A DNA stretch of 64,000 nucleotides from NCBI GenBank assembly GCA_965215115.1, contig OZ244050.1, forward strand, positions 3,410,001 to 3,474,000, in the 5' to 3' direction. The notes beneath the pieces were generated by a model, which saw only the letters and a program-made list of their open reading frames with translations, did no database searches and was not told the DNA's origin. This DNA comes from CALDTK01 sp965215115 (GTDB lineage Bacteria; Bacteroidota; Bacteroidia; Chitinophagales; Saprospiraceae). Of the stretch, positions 1 to 9,900 are shown in pieces. Every line of letters begins with the position of its first letter. The stretch's first letter is position 1. Position numbers and translations under genes: made by a program.

Positions 1-39
1 ATAATTGATTCGCCCGGGGGCACGACGTTCGGCGAGAAG

Positions 40-348
40 GTGCGGGCCCGCGCCGATCTCGTTATCCTGTCGATGCTCGCGCTATGGCTCGCGGCCGATG
101 TGACGAGCTTATTAGTTACGGTACTTAATGACTATGGCACGCCTAGCTTCTTCGTGATCTCGACCATCTCCTCGGTGCTGTGGATGGGTTTTAGCGCAAG
201 CACCATCCTCCTTGCGTTGTTAATCAAGAATCCGGCTCACCGTCCGATCGGCATCGGGGTAGCGGTGCTGATCGCGCTTTACGGTGTCTTCAATGCAATT
301 CGGTATTCGCAGCTCTACTACCGATTCTTCGAAGACGGCTACTACTGA
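40..348 (+). CDS. Small membrane protein, possibly 5'-partial
   Basis: The product is a 102-residue hydrophobic protein with about three membrane segments (roughly residues 7-28, 36-60 and 70-90) and a tyrosine-rich C-terminus. The GTG at position 40 is the first usable start. The same frame is open to the left edge of the window, so the gene may begin upstream. I do not recognise the family. Base composition is less GC-rich than the neighbours, which is common for membrane proteins. A mini-hairpin motif copy at 188-201 lies in the coding sequence and encodes Gly-Phe-Ser-Ala-Ser. No function can be assigned. Confidence 0.5.
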   Translation: MRARADLVILSMLALWLAADVTSLLVTVLNDYGTPSFFVISTISSVLWMGFSASTILLALLIKNPAHRPIGIGVAVLIALYGVFNAIRYSQLYYRFFEDGYY

Positions 349-504
349 TACGGTCTGGCGCAGGCGACGGTCCGAGCTTGCGGCGGTGTCCAGACCGAGA
401 AAGCTTCTCCGACCGGTAAGCCCGCAGATGTCTGCCGCCGTAGCGTTCTCACGTACACGGCGCGAATCAGGACCTGTAGCGCTTGATCGAGTAGGGTTGT
501 GCGT

Positions 505-864
505 TCAGACTTGTGTATAGCGGTACGCCCAGGCCATCAAGGCGAACTGTCCCGCGATCCGTGCCCACAGTGCCCAGCCCGGCAGCCCCTTGCCGGCCCC
601 CGGCGTGAGCGCCATGTCGAAGTGCACCAGCAGGAAAACCGCCAGCATCGCGATGATCCCCCAGGCCGCGTAAGCGCGCGTAGCCCCGAAGAGGAGCCCC
701 ACGGCGAGCGCTACCTCGGCCACGCCCGAGAGCAGCACGAGGGCCCCGTGCGCCGGCAGCCACCGCGGCATGATCCCGAGGTACAGGCCCGGCCTGACGA
801 AGTGCATCACGCCCGCCACGGCGTACAGCGCGGCCATGACGTAAAGTCCGATGGTGTAGCCCAT
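505..864 (-). CDS. DoxX-like family membrane protein
   Basis: The 119-residue protein has four predicted membrane helices. Its N-terminal region has the pattern of the DoxX/DoxX-like family (Tyr-Ala-Val-Ala-Gly-Val-Met-His-Phe followed by a proline-rich turn). DoxX-like proteins are small inner-membrane proteins, some linked to quinone or thiol redox chemistry; the substrate here is unknown. The gene is convergent with the small membrane gene to its left (156 bp apart, no obvious terminator). It stands alone, 145 bp from the CotH gene upstream. Confidence 0.7.
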   Translation of the reverse strand: MGYTIGLYVMAALYAVAGVMHFVRPGLYLGIMPRWLPAHGALVLLSGVAEVALAVGLLFGATRAYAAWGIIAMLAVFLLVHFDMALTPGAGKGLPGWALWARIAGQFALMAWAYRYTQV

Positions 865-1008
865 GCGGGCGAAGGTGGGGTAGGGTAGGCCAGCGCGAAG
901 GGTTTTTTACGGAAGTCCTCCAGCGTACGCGAGGCTTGGCTCCACGGCTGCGGGCGTCGGGAGGCACGGACGTGAGGGCGCGCCAGGGTCACCGCTGCGT
1001 CTCGGGGG

Positions 1009-2760
1009 TTACCGTGAGCGCGTGACCACTACCTTGAGGGCGGTCTGGTCGCCGTTTAGGTCCCGGGCGATGAGCCGGTAGATACCCGCCGGTAGGGCAC
1101 GGATGTCGACACTCTGGCCCCCGGTGACGGTGGTCCAGATACGGCGCCGCCCGAGGGCATCGTAGAGGGATACGTCGTAAGGCTCCGACGGTGAGCCGTC
1201 GATCATGAGGTAGGCGTCGGCAGGATTCGGGTAGACGGACAAGCGCCCGGTTTGGAGGTCCCGCGTCGCGACGGGCGCTCGGCAAGGCTCGGCGAGGAGC
1301 TCGTCGAGGAAGTCGAACCTGGCCGTGAGCCAGGTTTCGATAAAAGTCATCTGACCCTCCGTAGGTCTCGTATCCGGCCAAGCCACCAACTCTCGCTCGT
1401 AGACGCCATTGCGTAGGAGGAACTCGTACTGCGTACGGTAGGCCCGCACCCACGTGTCGAGGGAGAACGCATTGCTCCGGAGCTGATCCCAACGGTTCAC
1501 TACCTGCTCGCTGAAACCTCCGGGGCGGCAGTCCTGTGACAGACGTACGAACAGGCGATTGTTGGCGAAGATACCTGCGGCCGAGGAGTCGGCTGGCCGG
1601 CCCCACCCTGTGGTGATCACGTTGTCGAGGTCCCACGGTACGTAGAAGTAAGGTTCGTACCTGTTGTATCGCGCGAGGTAAGTGTTTTTCGCGATGTTGT
1701 CCCAGCCATTGAGGACATTGATGAATAGGAAGTAATCGACCGCGTTATCGACGTCGATGAAGTCTGGGTAGTTGGCGTAGAACTCGTGATCCGGTGCCTC
1801 CGCCACGAAGCGTACCAAGTCGTCTAGGCGCGTCCAGTCTATCTCCTCGTCGGGGTGTTTGTACTCGAACCCTCCCCAGTACTCTTGACTGTCGTCGTAG
1901 GGGGTTCGCTCGGCGAAGGTCGTCGACGGCCCTAGGTCCGCCCCGCTGTACAGTTCACCGCGGATGCCGTTTTTGTACTTCTTGAGTTTTAATTGTTTGC
2001 GATTGACCTTCTCGCCGAGGGCGTACAGGCCCCGGTACTCACCGTTGAGGAAGAGTTCCGTGTACTCGTTGCGCGCCCCATTGAGGGCGTCCGGCTCGTC
2101 GGAGATGTAGGGGAGGGTGTTGAACCCGCGCCAGAGATCCGAGGAGACCTTGCTGCGGATACGCAGGGGCTCCACCCACATGGCCTGTAGGTTCCAGTCG
2201 TCGTCGGAGGTCATGCCGAGCAGGCGGTAGTCCTCCTTGTCATTGCCGACGGAATCATTCCAGAACTCGATCTCCATCGACTTCTTTTCGAAGTTGAGGG
2301 TGTACGCCCCGCGGTACTGAATGCCGACGCCGGACGTGACCCGCGCGCCGTTTCGCTCGGTGAGCGTAAACGTCGCGTAGACATCGGGCTCGTCGACGAT
2401 GGTATTGCTCGTGCTGATAGTGACGATGGGAAGGGTCGTGAACCAGAGCGTGAGAGATCGGCCGGTCCCGAGTTCGGCGATCGCGTGCGGGCGCCCTATC
2501 AGACTAGCACCATTCACGGGCGACCAGGCGAAGACCTTCTCAGCGAGCCCCAGGTATAGCGGGAGGCGTATGCTGTCGATGGTCCGGGTGTCCACGTTGC
2601 TGATCACCAGACCGCGGGCCTCGTCGACGAAGACCTGGGCCGGGGGCAGCGTTAGCGTATCACCGCGCTGGCTAAAAGCGCACGTTGCGGCGAGGATGCA
2701 GATGAACCACCCCAACGTCGTCGTAGCGCGTAAGCGTGAAGTCGAGCAGCTCGTAGGCAT
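1009..2760 (-). CDS. CotH kinase family protein with T9SS sorting domain
   Basis: The 583-residue secreted protein starts with a signal peptide (hydrophobic residues about 14-29). The central region matches the CotH fold: a Gly-Val-Gly-Ile-Gln-Tyr-Arg-Gly segment, Lys-Lys-Ser-Met-Glu-Ile-Glu, a Glu-Tyr-Arg-Gly-Leu-Tyr segment, and the acidic Pro-Trp-Asp-Leu-Asp-Asn motif typical of CotH kinases. CotH proteins are secreted protein-kinase-like enzymes; many in Bacteroidota are surface proteins of unknown substrate. The last ~80 residues begin Val-Tyr-Pro-Asn-Pro and end in a beta-rich segment with Leu-Pro-Ala-Gly-Ile-Tyr, the signature of a T9SS type A C-terminal domain, so outer-membrane export is expected. 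It is divergent from the phosphoesterase gene. Confidence 0.88.
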   Translation of the reverse strand: MPTSCSTSRLRATTTLGWFICILAATCAFSQRGDTLTLPPAQVFVDEARGLVISNVDTRTIDSIRLPLYLGLAEKVFAWSPVNGASLIGRPHAIAELGTGRSLTLWFTTLPIVTISTSNTIVDEPDVYATFTLTERNGARVTSGVGIQYRGAYTLNFEKKSMEIEFWNDSVGNDKEDYRLLGMTSDDDWNLQAMWVEPLRIRSKVSSDLWRGFNTLPYISDEPDALNGARNEYTELFLNGEYRGLYALGEKVNRKQLKLKKYKNGIRGELYSGADLGPSTTFAERTPYDDSQEYWGGFEYKHPDEEIDWTRLDDLVRFVAEAPDHEFYANYPDFIDVDNAVDYFLFINVLNGWDNIAKNTYLARYNRYEPYFYVPWDLDNVITTGWGRPADSSAAGIFANNRLFVRLSQDCRPGGFSEQVVNRWDQLRSNAFSLDTWVRAYRTQYEFLLRNGVYERELVAWPDTRPTEGQMTFIETWLTARFDFLDELLAEPCRAPVATRDLQTGRLSVYPNPADAYLMIDGSPSEPYDVSLYDALGRRRIWTTVTGGQSVDIRALPAGIYRLIARDLNGDQTALKVVVTRSR

Positions 2761-2860
2761 TCGGGGGCGGATTGCAGGAGGTCGCGGGCCCGGTCCGCCG
2801 CTACGTCGAGGGGCGGACTACATCGGACGCCATAAGGTCAAGCGGACGCAGGCGGGATTT

Positions 2861-2875
2861 GTTTTGCCGAAAGGC
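2861..2875 (+). repeat. Mini-hairpin motif, GCC/GGC stem with GAAA loop (intergenic)
   Basis: GTTTTGCCGAAAGGC lies between the divergent CotH and phosphoesterase genes. It differs from the commonest form (GTTTTGGCGAAAGCC) by a G-C to C-G swap on both sides of the stem, so pairing is kept. Confidence 0.75.
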
Positions 2876-2992
2876 CAATTACCTTGTTAAGCGTCTCACC
2901 GATGAAAGCCCGCCCCGCCGGAACATTTGCGCGGCTACCGGTGTAACACCAACAGTATCCTCGTACCACATCCTTATCCATACTATTCTCCT

Positions 2993-3907
2993 ATGCGGCT
3001 GCCCGCGTTCCTCGCCGTCCTCTACAGTGTAAGCTTAACTTGTTGTACCGAGAGCACCCCCCTGGTCGAGGAGGTATACCTCGTCACCGACACCGAGGAG
3101 CCGACCCGCGTGGCCGTGATCGGGGACTACGGCCTGGCCGGACCGAATATGGCAGCCGTCGCGACGATGGTGAAGTCGTTCGACCCCGAGGCCATCCTCA
3201 CGACGGGCGACAACAGCTACCCCGAGTTCCGCCTCGACAATGCCCACGCCAACATCGGGAGCCAGTACTGCGACTACATCTACAATCCCACGGCCCCGGA
3301 TAGCTTACGGTGCGACGGGGCCGCCGCCGCCGAGGGCCGCAACCGCTTCTTCCCGACCACCGGCAACCACGACTACGGGGGCGCGGGCGATGTCGCCGAC
3401 TACCTAGCGTACTTCGACCTGCCCGGCAACGAGCGCTACTACAGCGTCCGCATCGGGACGGCGGAGTTTTTCTACATCGACTCGCACGCCAAACTAACCA
3501 TGCCCGAGCAGCAGGAGTGGCTCGCGGGAGCTACGGCTGCGTCGACGGCTTTGTTCAAGATTGCCATTTTCCATCACTCACCTTATTCTGTCGGCAATCA
3601 CGGCGACAACGAGCGGATGCAGTGGGACTTCGCGGCGTACGGGATCCGGGCCGTGATCACGGGCCACGACCACGACTTCCAACGTTTCGACATCGGGGAT
3701 GTCGCCTACATCGTCAACGGCGTCGGGGGCGCACCCATCCGTAACGATTGTGGCTCGGTGAAGTCGGAGGCTGGCGCTCCCGCATACTGCCAGGGGAGTG
3801 AGTACGGGGCACTCCTGGTGAGCGCGTCGGAGGACAGGCTCAGGCTCGAGTTCAGGACCGTGGCCCAGGGCTACCCGGTCCGGGACGCGGTGGTCGTCAT
3901 GCCGTAG
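2993..3907 (+). CDS. Metallophosphoesterase (purple acid phosphatase-like) lipoprotein
   Basis: The 304-residue protein starts at ATG 2993, which gives a lipoprotein signal (hydrophobic residues 3-16, lipobox cysteine at 17 or 18); an upstream in-frame ATG at 2927 would bury it. All blocks of the calcineurin-like fold are visible: Gly-Asp-Tyr-Gly at 44-47, Gly-Asp-Asn at 72-74, Gly-Asn-His-Asp at 124-127, His-His near 201 and Gly-His-Asp-His at 224-227. These ligate a dinuclear metal centre, so the protein should be an active, surface-anchored phosphatase or phosphodiesterase; the substrate cannot be told. Its last 37 bp overlap the 3' end of the convergent toxin gene. Confidence 0.88.
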   Translation: MRLPAFLAVLYSVSLTCCTESTPLVEEVYLVTDTEEPTRVAVIGDYGLAGPNMAAVATMVKSFDPEAILTTGDNSYPEFRLDNAHANIGSQYCDYIYNPTAPDSLRCDGAAAAEGRNRFFPTTGNHDYGGAGDVADYLAYFDLPGNERYYSVRIGTAEFFYIDSHAKLTMPEQQEWLAGATAASTALFKIAIFHHSPYSVGNHGDNERMQWDFAAYGIRAVITGHDHDFQRFDIGDVAYIVNGVGGAPIRNDCGSVKSEAGAPAYCQGSEYGALLVSASEDRLRLEFRTVAQGYPVRDAVVVMP

Positions 3908-4305
3908 TGAGCGCTATGGCTGTGCAGTAACGACGATTTCGCTTCCGCAAAACTGTGCGCATCCCGGTGGTCACGGGCCCACGGTAAGTCGTCCAGCGTC
4001 CGCGGGTCACTCGACTGAAAGTCGATACGGACGACCTCGACCCTGAGCGCCGGCTCGTCGATGGTAAAGATCAGGCGCCGCTTCTTGCCGACGAGGGCGC
4101 GGCGGTAGATGAATTGCCGCCCGACGAGGTGGCGGATGCGCATGTGGCGCTCGGGATTAAACGTCAACGATCGCGTACTTTCGACTATCCTTTCGTTGAG
4201 GCTGTCGCTATATACGTCGCCATAGTTATCTGCGATGTAATCGATCATCTCTTGCGCCTCGTCTTGCGCTGCGGGGGATAGTTCCACTACGTATTCCGCC
4301 GCCAT
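3871..4305 (-). CDS. ParE/RelE-type toxin with C-terminal extension (module 1)
   Basis: The 144-residue protein has a ParE/RelE superfamily core: an N-terminal helix pair, Asn-Pro-Glu-Arg-His near the middle, and a beta-rich basic part (Arg-Arg-Ala-Leu-Val-Gly-Lys-Lys-Arg-Arg). Such toxins cleave mRNA or poison gyrase. The start ATG overlaps the end of the antitoxin gene by 19 bp. Relative to the paralogous toxin of module 2 its stop codon position reads Trp, adding about 36 residues. The tail runs through a mini-hairpin motif (3941-3953, encoding Phe-Ala-Glu-Ala) and overlaps the end of the convergent phosphoesterase gene. Confidence 0.82.
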   Translation of the reverse strand: MAAEYVVELSPAAQDEAQEMIDYIADNYGDVYSDSLNERIVESTRSLTFNPERHMRIRHLVGRQFIYRRALVGKKRRLIFTIDEPALRVEVVRIDFQSSDPRTLDDLPWARDHRDAHSFAEAKSSLLHSHSAHYGMTTTASRTG

Positions 4306-4583
4306 GCTTTCATGTTTGCTTCGAACTGCGCAAGAGAGACCACGCCCTCCCCCCGCCGCATCGCGCGTACGCGCTCGTCGAGCGTATCGCCGAGTTGCTG
4401 TGCGGTGTAGCCGCGGCCGTCGGCGTCGAAGCTCACGACCGCGTCCGCGCCATCGGGCTCGGCAGTGGCCTGGGCCTCCGGTGAACCCTTGCGCAGTAGC
4501 TCGACGGTCTCGGTGAGGACGGCCTCGTCGTCGATCGCGTCGACGAGGGTCTTGACTTCGCGGCGGAGGGCATCGACGTTCAT
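4287..4583 (-). CDS. Antitoxin of ParE/RelE-type module 1
   Basis: The 98-residue protein starts at the ATG at 4583, matching the start of its paralogue in module 2; an ATG 36 bp upstream is also in frame. Sequence blocks shared with the paralogue are the first ~25 residues (Met-Asn-Val-Asp-Ala-Leu-Arg-Arg-Glu) and a central Val-Ser-Phe-Asp-Ala-Asp-Gly-Arg-Gly-Tyr-Thr. A small acidic partner placed immediately before a ParE-like toxin and overlapping it is the classic type II antitoxin arrangement. The fold family is not one I can name. A TACCTTCA box lies 5 nt before the ATG. Confidence 0.72.
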   Translation of the reverse strand: MNVDALRREVKTLVDAIDDEAVLTETVELLRKGSPEAQATAEPDGADAVVSFDADGRGYTAQQLGDTLDERVRAMRRGEGVVSLAQFEANMKAWRRNT

Positions 4584-4636
4584 GTGCGTGAAGGTACGCC
4601 CGCGCACCCACCTAGGCACGTAGCCTGGGGCCTCGG

Positions 4637-4963
4637 CTACGGCAAGTCGTCCAGCGTCCGCGGGTCACTCGACTGAAAGTCGATGCGGACGACCTCGACC
4701 CTGAGCGCCGGCTCGTCGATGGTAAAGATGAGGCGGCGCTTCTTGCCGACGAGGGCGCGGCGGTAGACGAGTTGCCGCCCGACGAGGTAGCGGATGCGCA
4801 TGTGGCGCTCGGGGTTCACCGCTAATGAGTCAATCGCTTCATCAATTCGCGCATCGAGTCGTAGGGCGTAAGTCAAGCCGAAGTGGTCGCTGACGTAGTC
4901 GACCATAAGCTGCAACTCGTCTTCGGCTTCGGCGGAGACCGTCACGGTGTACTGTCGCGCCAT
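4637..4963 (-). CDS. ParE/RelE-type toxin (module 2)
   Basis: The 108-residue toxin is of the usual ParE/RelE length. Its last ~40 residues are identical to those of the module 1 toxin, and residues about 50-67 nearly so, while the N-terminal ~45 residues differ clearly. It overlaps the upstream antitoxin gene by 22 bp, implying translational coupling. Terminal beta strands and the basic Gly-Lys-Lys-Arg-Arg stretch fit the RelE/ParE fold. Target (ribosome or gyrase) cannot be decided from sequence. Confidence 0.82.
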   Translation of the reverse strand: MARQYTVTVSAEAEDELQLMVDYVSDHFGLTYALRLDARIDEAIDSLAVNPERHMRIRYLVGRQLVYRRALVGKKRRLIFTIDEPALRVEVVRIDFQSSDPRTLDDLP

Positions 4964-5241
4964 GCTTTCCGCTTTGCCTTAAATTCTGCTAACGTCAGGA
5001 CGCCCTCCCCCCGGCGCATCGCGCGCACGCGCTCATCGAGCATGTCGCCGAGTTCCTCGGCCGTGTACCCGCGTCCGTCGGCATCGAAGCTGACGAGCTC
5101 GTCCGGAGAAACCCGTGGCTCGGTAGCCGCTTCGTCGGAAACACGCTCGCGCACTAGCTCAACGACTTCGGTGAGGACGGCCTCGTCGTCGATCGCGTCG
5201 ACGAGGGTCTTGACTTCGCGGCGGAGGGCATCGACGTTCAT
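4942..5241 (-). CDS. Antitoxin of ParE/RelE-type module 2
   Basis: The 99-residue protein is a paralogue of the module 1 antitoxin. The first 25 residues are identical; the segment of about residues 26-48 and the C-terminal toxin-facing end differ. It precedes and overlaps its toxin gene. About 88 bp covering the 5' end of the gene and its leader (5173-5260) are repeated almost exactly at module 1 (4515-4602), so both modules probably share the same promoter and autoregulatory operator. A TACCTTCA box lies 5 nt before the ATG. Confidence 0.72.
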   Translation of the reverse strand: MNVDALRREVKTLVDAIDDEAVLTEVVELVRERVSDEAATEPRVSPDELVSFDADGRGYTAEELGDMLDERVRAMRRGEGVLTLAEFKAKRKAWRDSTP

Positions 5242-5358
5242 GTGCGTGAAGGTACGCGCTCTAGCTCAGTCGGCGTACCGACTCGAGCCACGGTAAGTCT
5301 AGATGTGTGACTCACCGGCTGGTGCACTGCGCCACCCTCGTCGCGCCGCACCGTGCGA

Positions 5359-6834
<1,476 letters not shown>

Positions 6835-6917
6835 AATAGAGTTTGAAAGTGGGAGAATTGAAAGTGGAGAGTTGGCTTTGCGACGGGGGCTCGCGGTGGG
6901 AAGACGGGCAAGACTTT
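6835..6917 (-). other. gltB-gltD spacer with inverted repeat
   Basis: This 83-bp spacer (plus flanks to 6945) is AT-richer than its surroundings. It carries repeated GAAAGTG words and an imperfect inverted repeat: GAAAGTG-n-AGAGTTGG near 6860-6876 against CCAACTCTAGCACTTTC near 6928-6945. The right arm reaches into the gltB stop region. It could form a hairpin between the two reading frames; a role in mRNA processing or attenuation is only a guess. Confidence 0.3.
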
Positions 6918-9900
6918 TCACTTTTCACTCTCCAACTCTAGCACTTTCCTCCCCGCCGCCTGCCGCGCCAGCACGCGCTTGTACTCCTTCGGCATCACCT
7001 TGACGAACTGCCGCGCGGCGTCCTCCCAGTTTTGCAGCAATGCCAATGCCTGCGCGGAGCCCGTGTAGCGGAAGTGGCGCTTGATGTAGGTGCGCAGGGC
7101 CTTCTGGTCCTCGGGGCTCGGCTGCTCGAGCCACACCATCTCGGTGTTGCAGTAGCGCTCGAGGTCCTCGTTGGGGTTGAGCAGGTAGGCGATCCCGCCG
7201 CTCATCCCGGCCGCGAAGTTGCGCCCGACGTGCCCGAGGATGATCACCTGCCCGCCCGTCATGTACTCGCAGCCGTGCGCGCCGACGCCCTCGACCACGG
7301 CCGTGACCCCGGAGTTGCGCACCGCAAATCGCTCGCCGGCGCGCCCGCGGATGTACACCTCCCCGGCGGTCGCGCCGTAGAGCCCGACGTTGCCGATGAT
7401 GATGTTGTCGGAAGGCACGAAGGTGGCGTCGCGGTCGGGCACCACTACGATGCGCCCGCCCGACAGACCCTTCCCGAAGTAGTCGTTCGTGTCGCCTTCC
7501 ACCGCGAAGGCAATCCCGGGCGCCAAGAAAGCCCCGAAGCTCTGGCCGGCGCTTCCGCGGAAACGGTAGGCGATGGTCTCGTCGGGCAGGCCTTTCGAGC
7601 CGTGGTGAAGCGAGACCTGGTTCGAGAGCATCGCCCCCACGGCCCGGTCGGTGTTCGCGATCCGGAAGGTGCCCGTCACCCTGGCGCCGTCGAGCAGGGC
7701 CGGCTGCGCGCGCTCGATGAGCCGGCGGTCGAGTACGTCGTCGATGTTGTGGTCCTGCAGTTCGCAGGCGTAGCCCGGCAGGCCCTTCGCGTCCTCGATG
7801 TAGAGCACCGGGGCGAGGTCGATGCTCGCGGCTTTCGGGTGGAGGCCGGTGGTGCGCTTCCGCAAAACCTGCGCCTGGCCCACCATCTCATCCACGGTCC
7901 GAAACCCGAGCCGCGCCATGTGCTCGCGCAGGTCCTCGGCGAGGAAACGGAAGTAGTTGACGAGGTCCTCGACGCGACCGTCGTACTTGGCGCGCAGGTC
8001 CGGGTCTTGCGTTGCGATGCCCACCGGACACGTGTTTAAGTGGCACTTGCGCATCAGGATGCAACCCTCGACCACGAGCGCCGCCGTGGCCACGCCCCAC
8101 TCCTCGGCCCCGAGTAGCGTGGCGATGGCCAAGTCGCGCCCGGTGCGCATCTGGCCGTCGGCCTGGACCCTCACGCGTCCGCGGAGCTGATTGCGCAGCA
8201 GCGTCTGGTGCGTTTCCGCCAGGCCGATCTCCCAGGGCAGCCCCGCGTGCATCACCGAGCTCAGCGGCGAGGCACCCGTGCCCCCGTCGTGCCCGCTGAT
8301 CAGGATGTGGTCCGCGTGGCCCTTCGTCACCCCCGACGCGATGATCCCGACGCCCGCCTTGCTCACGAGCTTGACGGAGATACGGGCTTTCGGATTGGCG
8401 TTCTTGAGGTCGAAGATGAGTTGCGCCAGGTCCTCGATCGAGTAGATGTCGTGGTGGGGCGGTGGCGAGATTAGGCCGACGCCCGGGGTCGAGTGGCGTA
8501 CGCGCGCGATCCAGTCGTCTACCTTGTCGCCCGGCAGCTGCCCGCCCTCGCCGGGCTTCGCGCCCTGCGCCATCTTGATCTGGAGGTCGTCGGCGTTGGT
8601 GAGGTAGTAGCTCGTCACCCCGAAGCGCCCCGAGGCCACCTGCTTGATGGCCGAGCGCATGGAGTCCCCGTTTGCGAGCGGGGTGTAACGAGAGGAATCC
8701 TCGCCGCCCTCCCCTGAGTTGGACTTGCCGCCGATGCGGTTCATCGCGATCGCCAGCGAGGTGTGGGCCTCGTAGCTGATCGACCCGAAGCTCATGGCCC
8801 CGCTCGCGAAACGCGTGAGGATGGCCTCGACCGGCTCCACCTCCCCGAGCGGCACGGCGTCGCGCTCCGTGAACTCGAGCAGGCTCCGCAGGGTCACCGT
8901 GTGCTCGTCGAGCCTGTCAATCTCCTTCGCAAATTTCTTGTAGACCGTGTAATCATTGGTTCGCGCCGCCTGCTGCAGCAGGTGGATCGACGCCGGATTA
9001 AAGAGGTGGTACTCCCCCCGGCGCCGCCAGGCGTACTTGCCCATGTCCTGCAGCTCGTCCACCTCGCTGTAGGCGATGCGGTGTTTGACGAGCGCCTCCT
9101 TGGCCAACATGTCGAAGTCGAGTCCGCCGATGCGCGAGATGGTGCCCTTGAAGCAAAGGTCGATCACCTCCCGCCCGATGCCGAGCGCCTCGAAGGTCTG
9201 CGCGCCCTTGTAGCTCAGCACCGTCGAGATACCGAGCTTCGACATGATCTTGAGCAGGCCCTGCTCGACGGCGTGGCGGTAGTTGCTCTGGAAGAGCATC
9301 GCCTCGGGTCCGGTAAAACGCTCGGCCGCGAGCTCGGCGATGGTCTCGTACGCGATCCTCGGGTACACGGCGTCCGCGCCGTAGCTCAGTAGGGTAGCGA
9401 AGTGGTGCGTCTCGTATACATCCGACGCATTCACGATCAGCGCCACCTGCCGGCGGCACCCGCTCGCGATCAAGCGGTGGTGGATGGCCCCGGTGGCCAG
9501 CAGCGACGGGATCGGCACCAGGTCCGCGGCGATGTGGTGGTTGCTCACGAACAGCAGCGTCGCGCCACGCGCGATCGCGGCCTCGGCCTGGTCGGCCACG
9601 CGCTCGAGGGCGAGCCGGAGGTCGCCGGGCTCGTAGTCCGCCGGAAAGCGGCAGTCGATCTTCTCGGCGTGGTAGTGTTGGTGCTTGTTGAAGCGCAGCC
9701 GGAAGTACTCCTCCACCGTGAGCACCGGCGAGTCGATCCTAATGCCGCGCACCTGCGCCCGCGTCGTCTCGAGGATGTTGCCGTTGGTGCCGAGGAAGGT
9801 CTTCAGCGTCATGAAGTCCGCCTCGCGCAGGGGGTCGATGGGCGGGTTGGTGACCTGCGCGAACTGCTGCCGGAAGTAGTTCGCGATGTGCTGCGCGTAC

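Noticed and set aside
5255..5330. tRNA-like D-arm (TAGCTCAGTCGG) downstream of the toxin-antitoxin promoter
   Set aside because: No T-arm GGTTCRA, anticodon stem or acceptor pairing can be completed; probably chance similarity.
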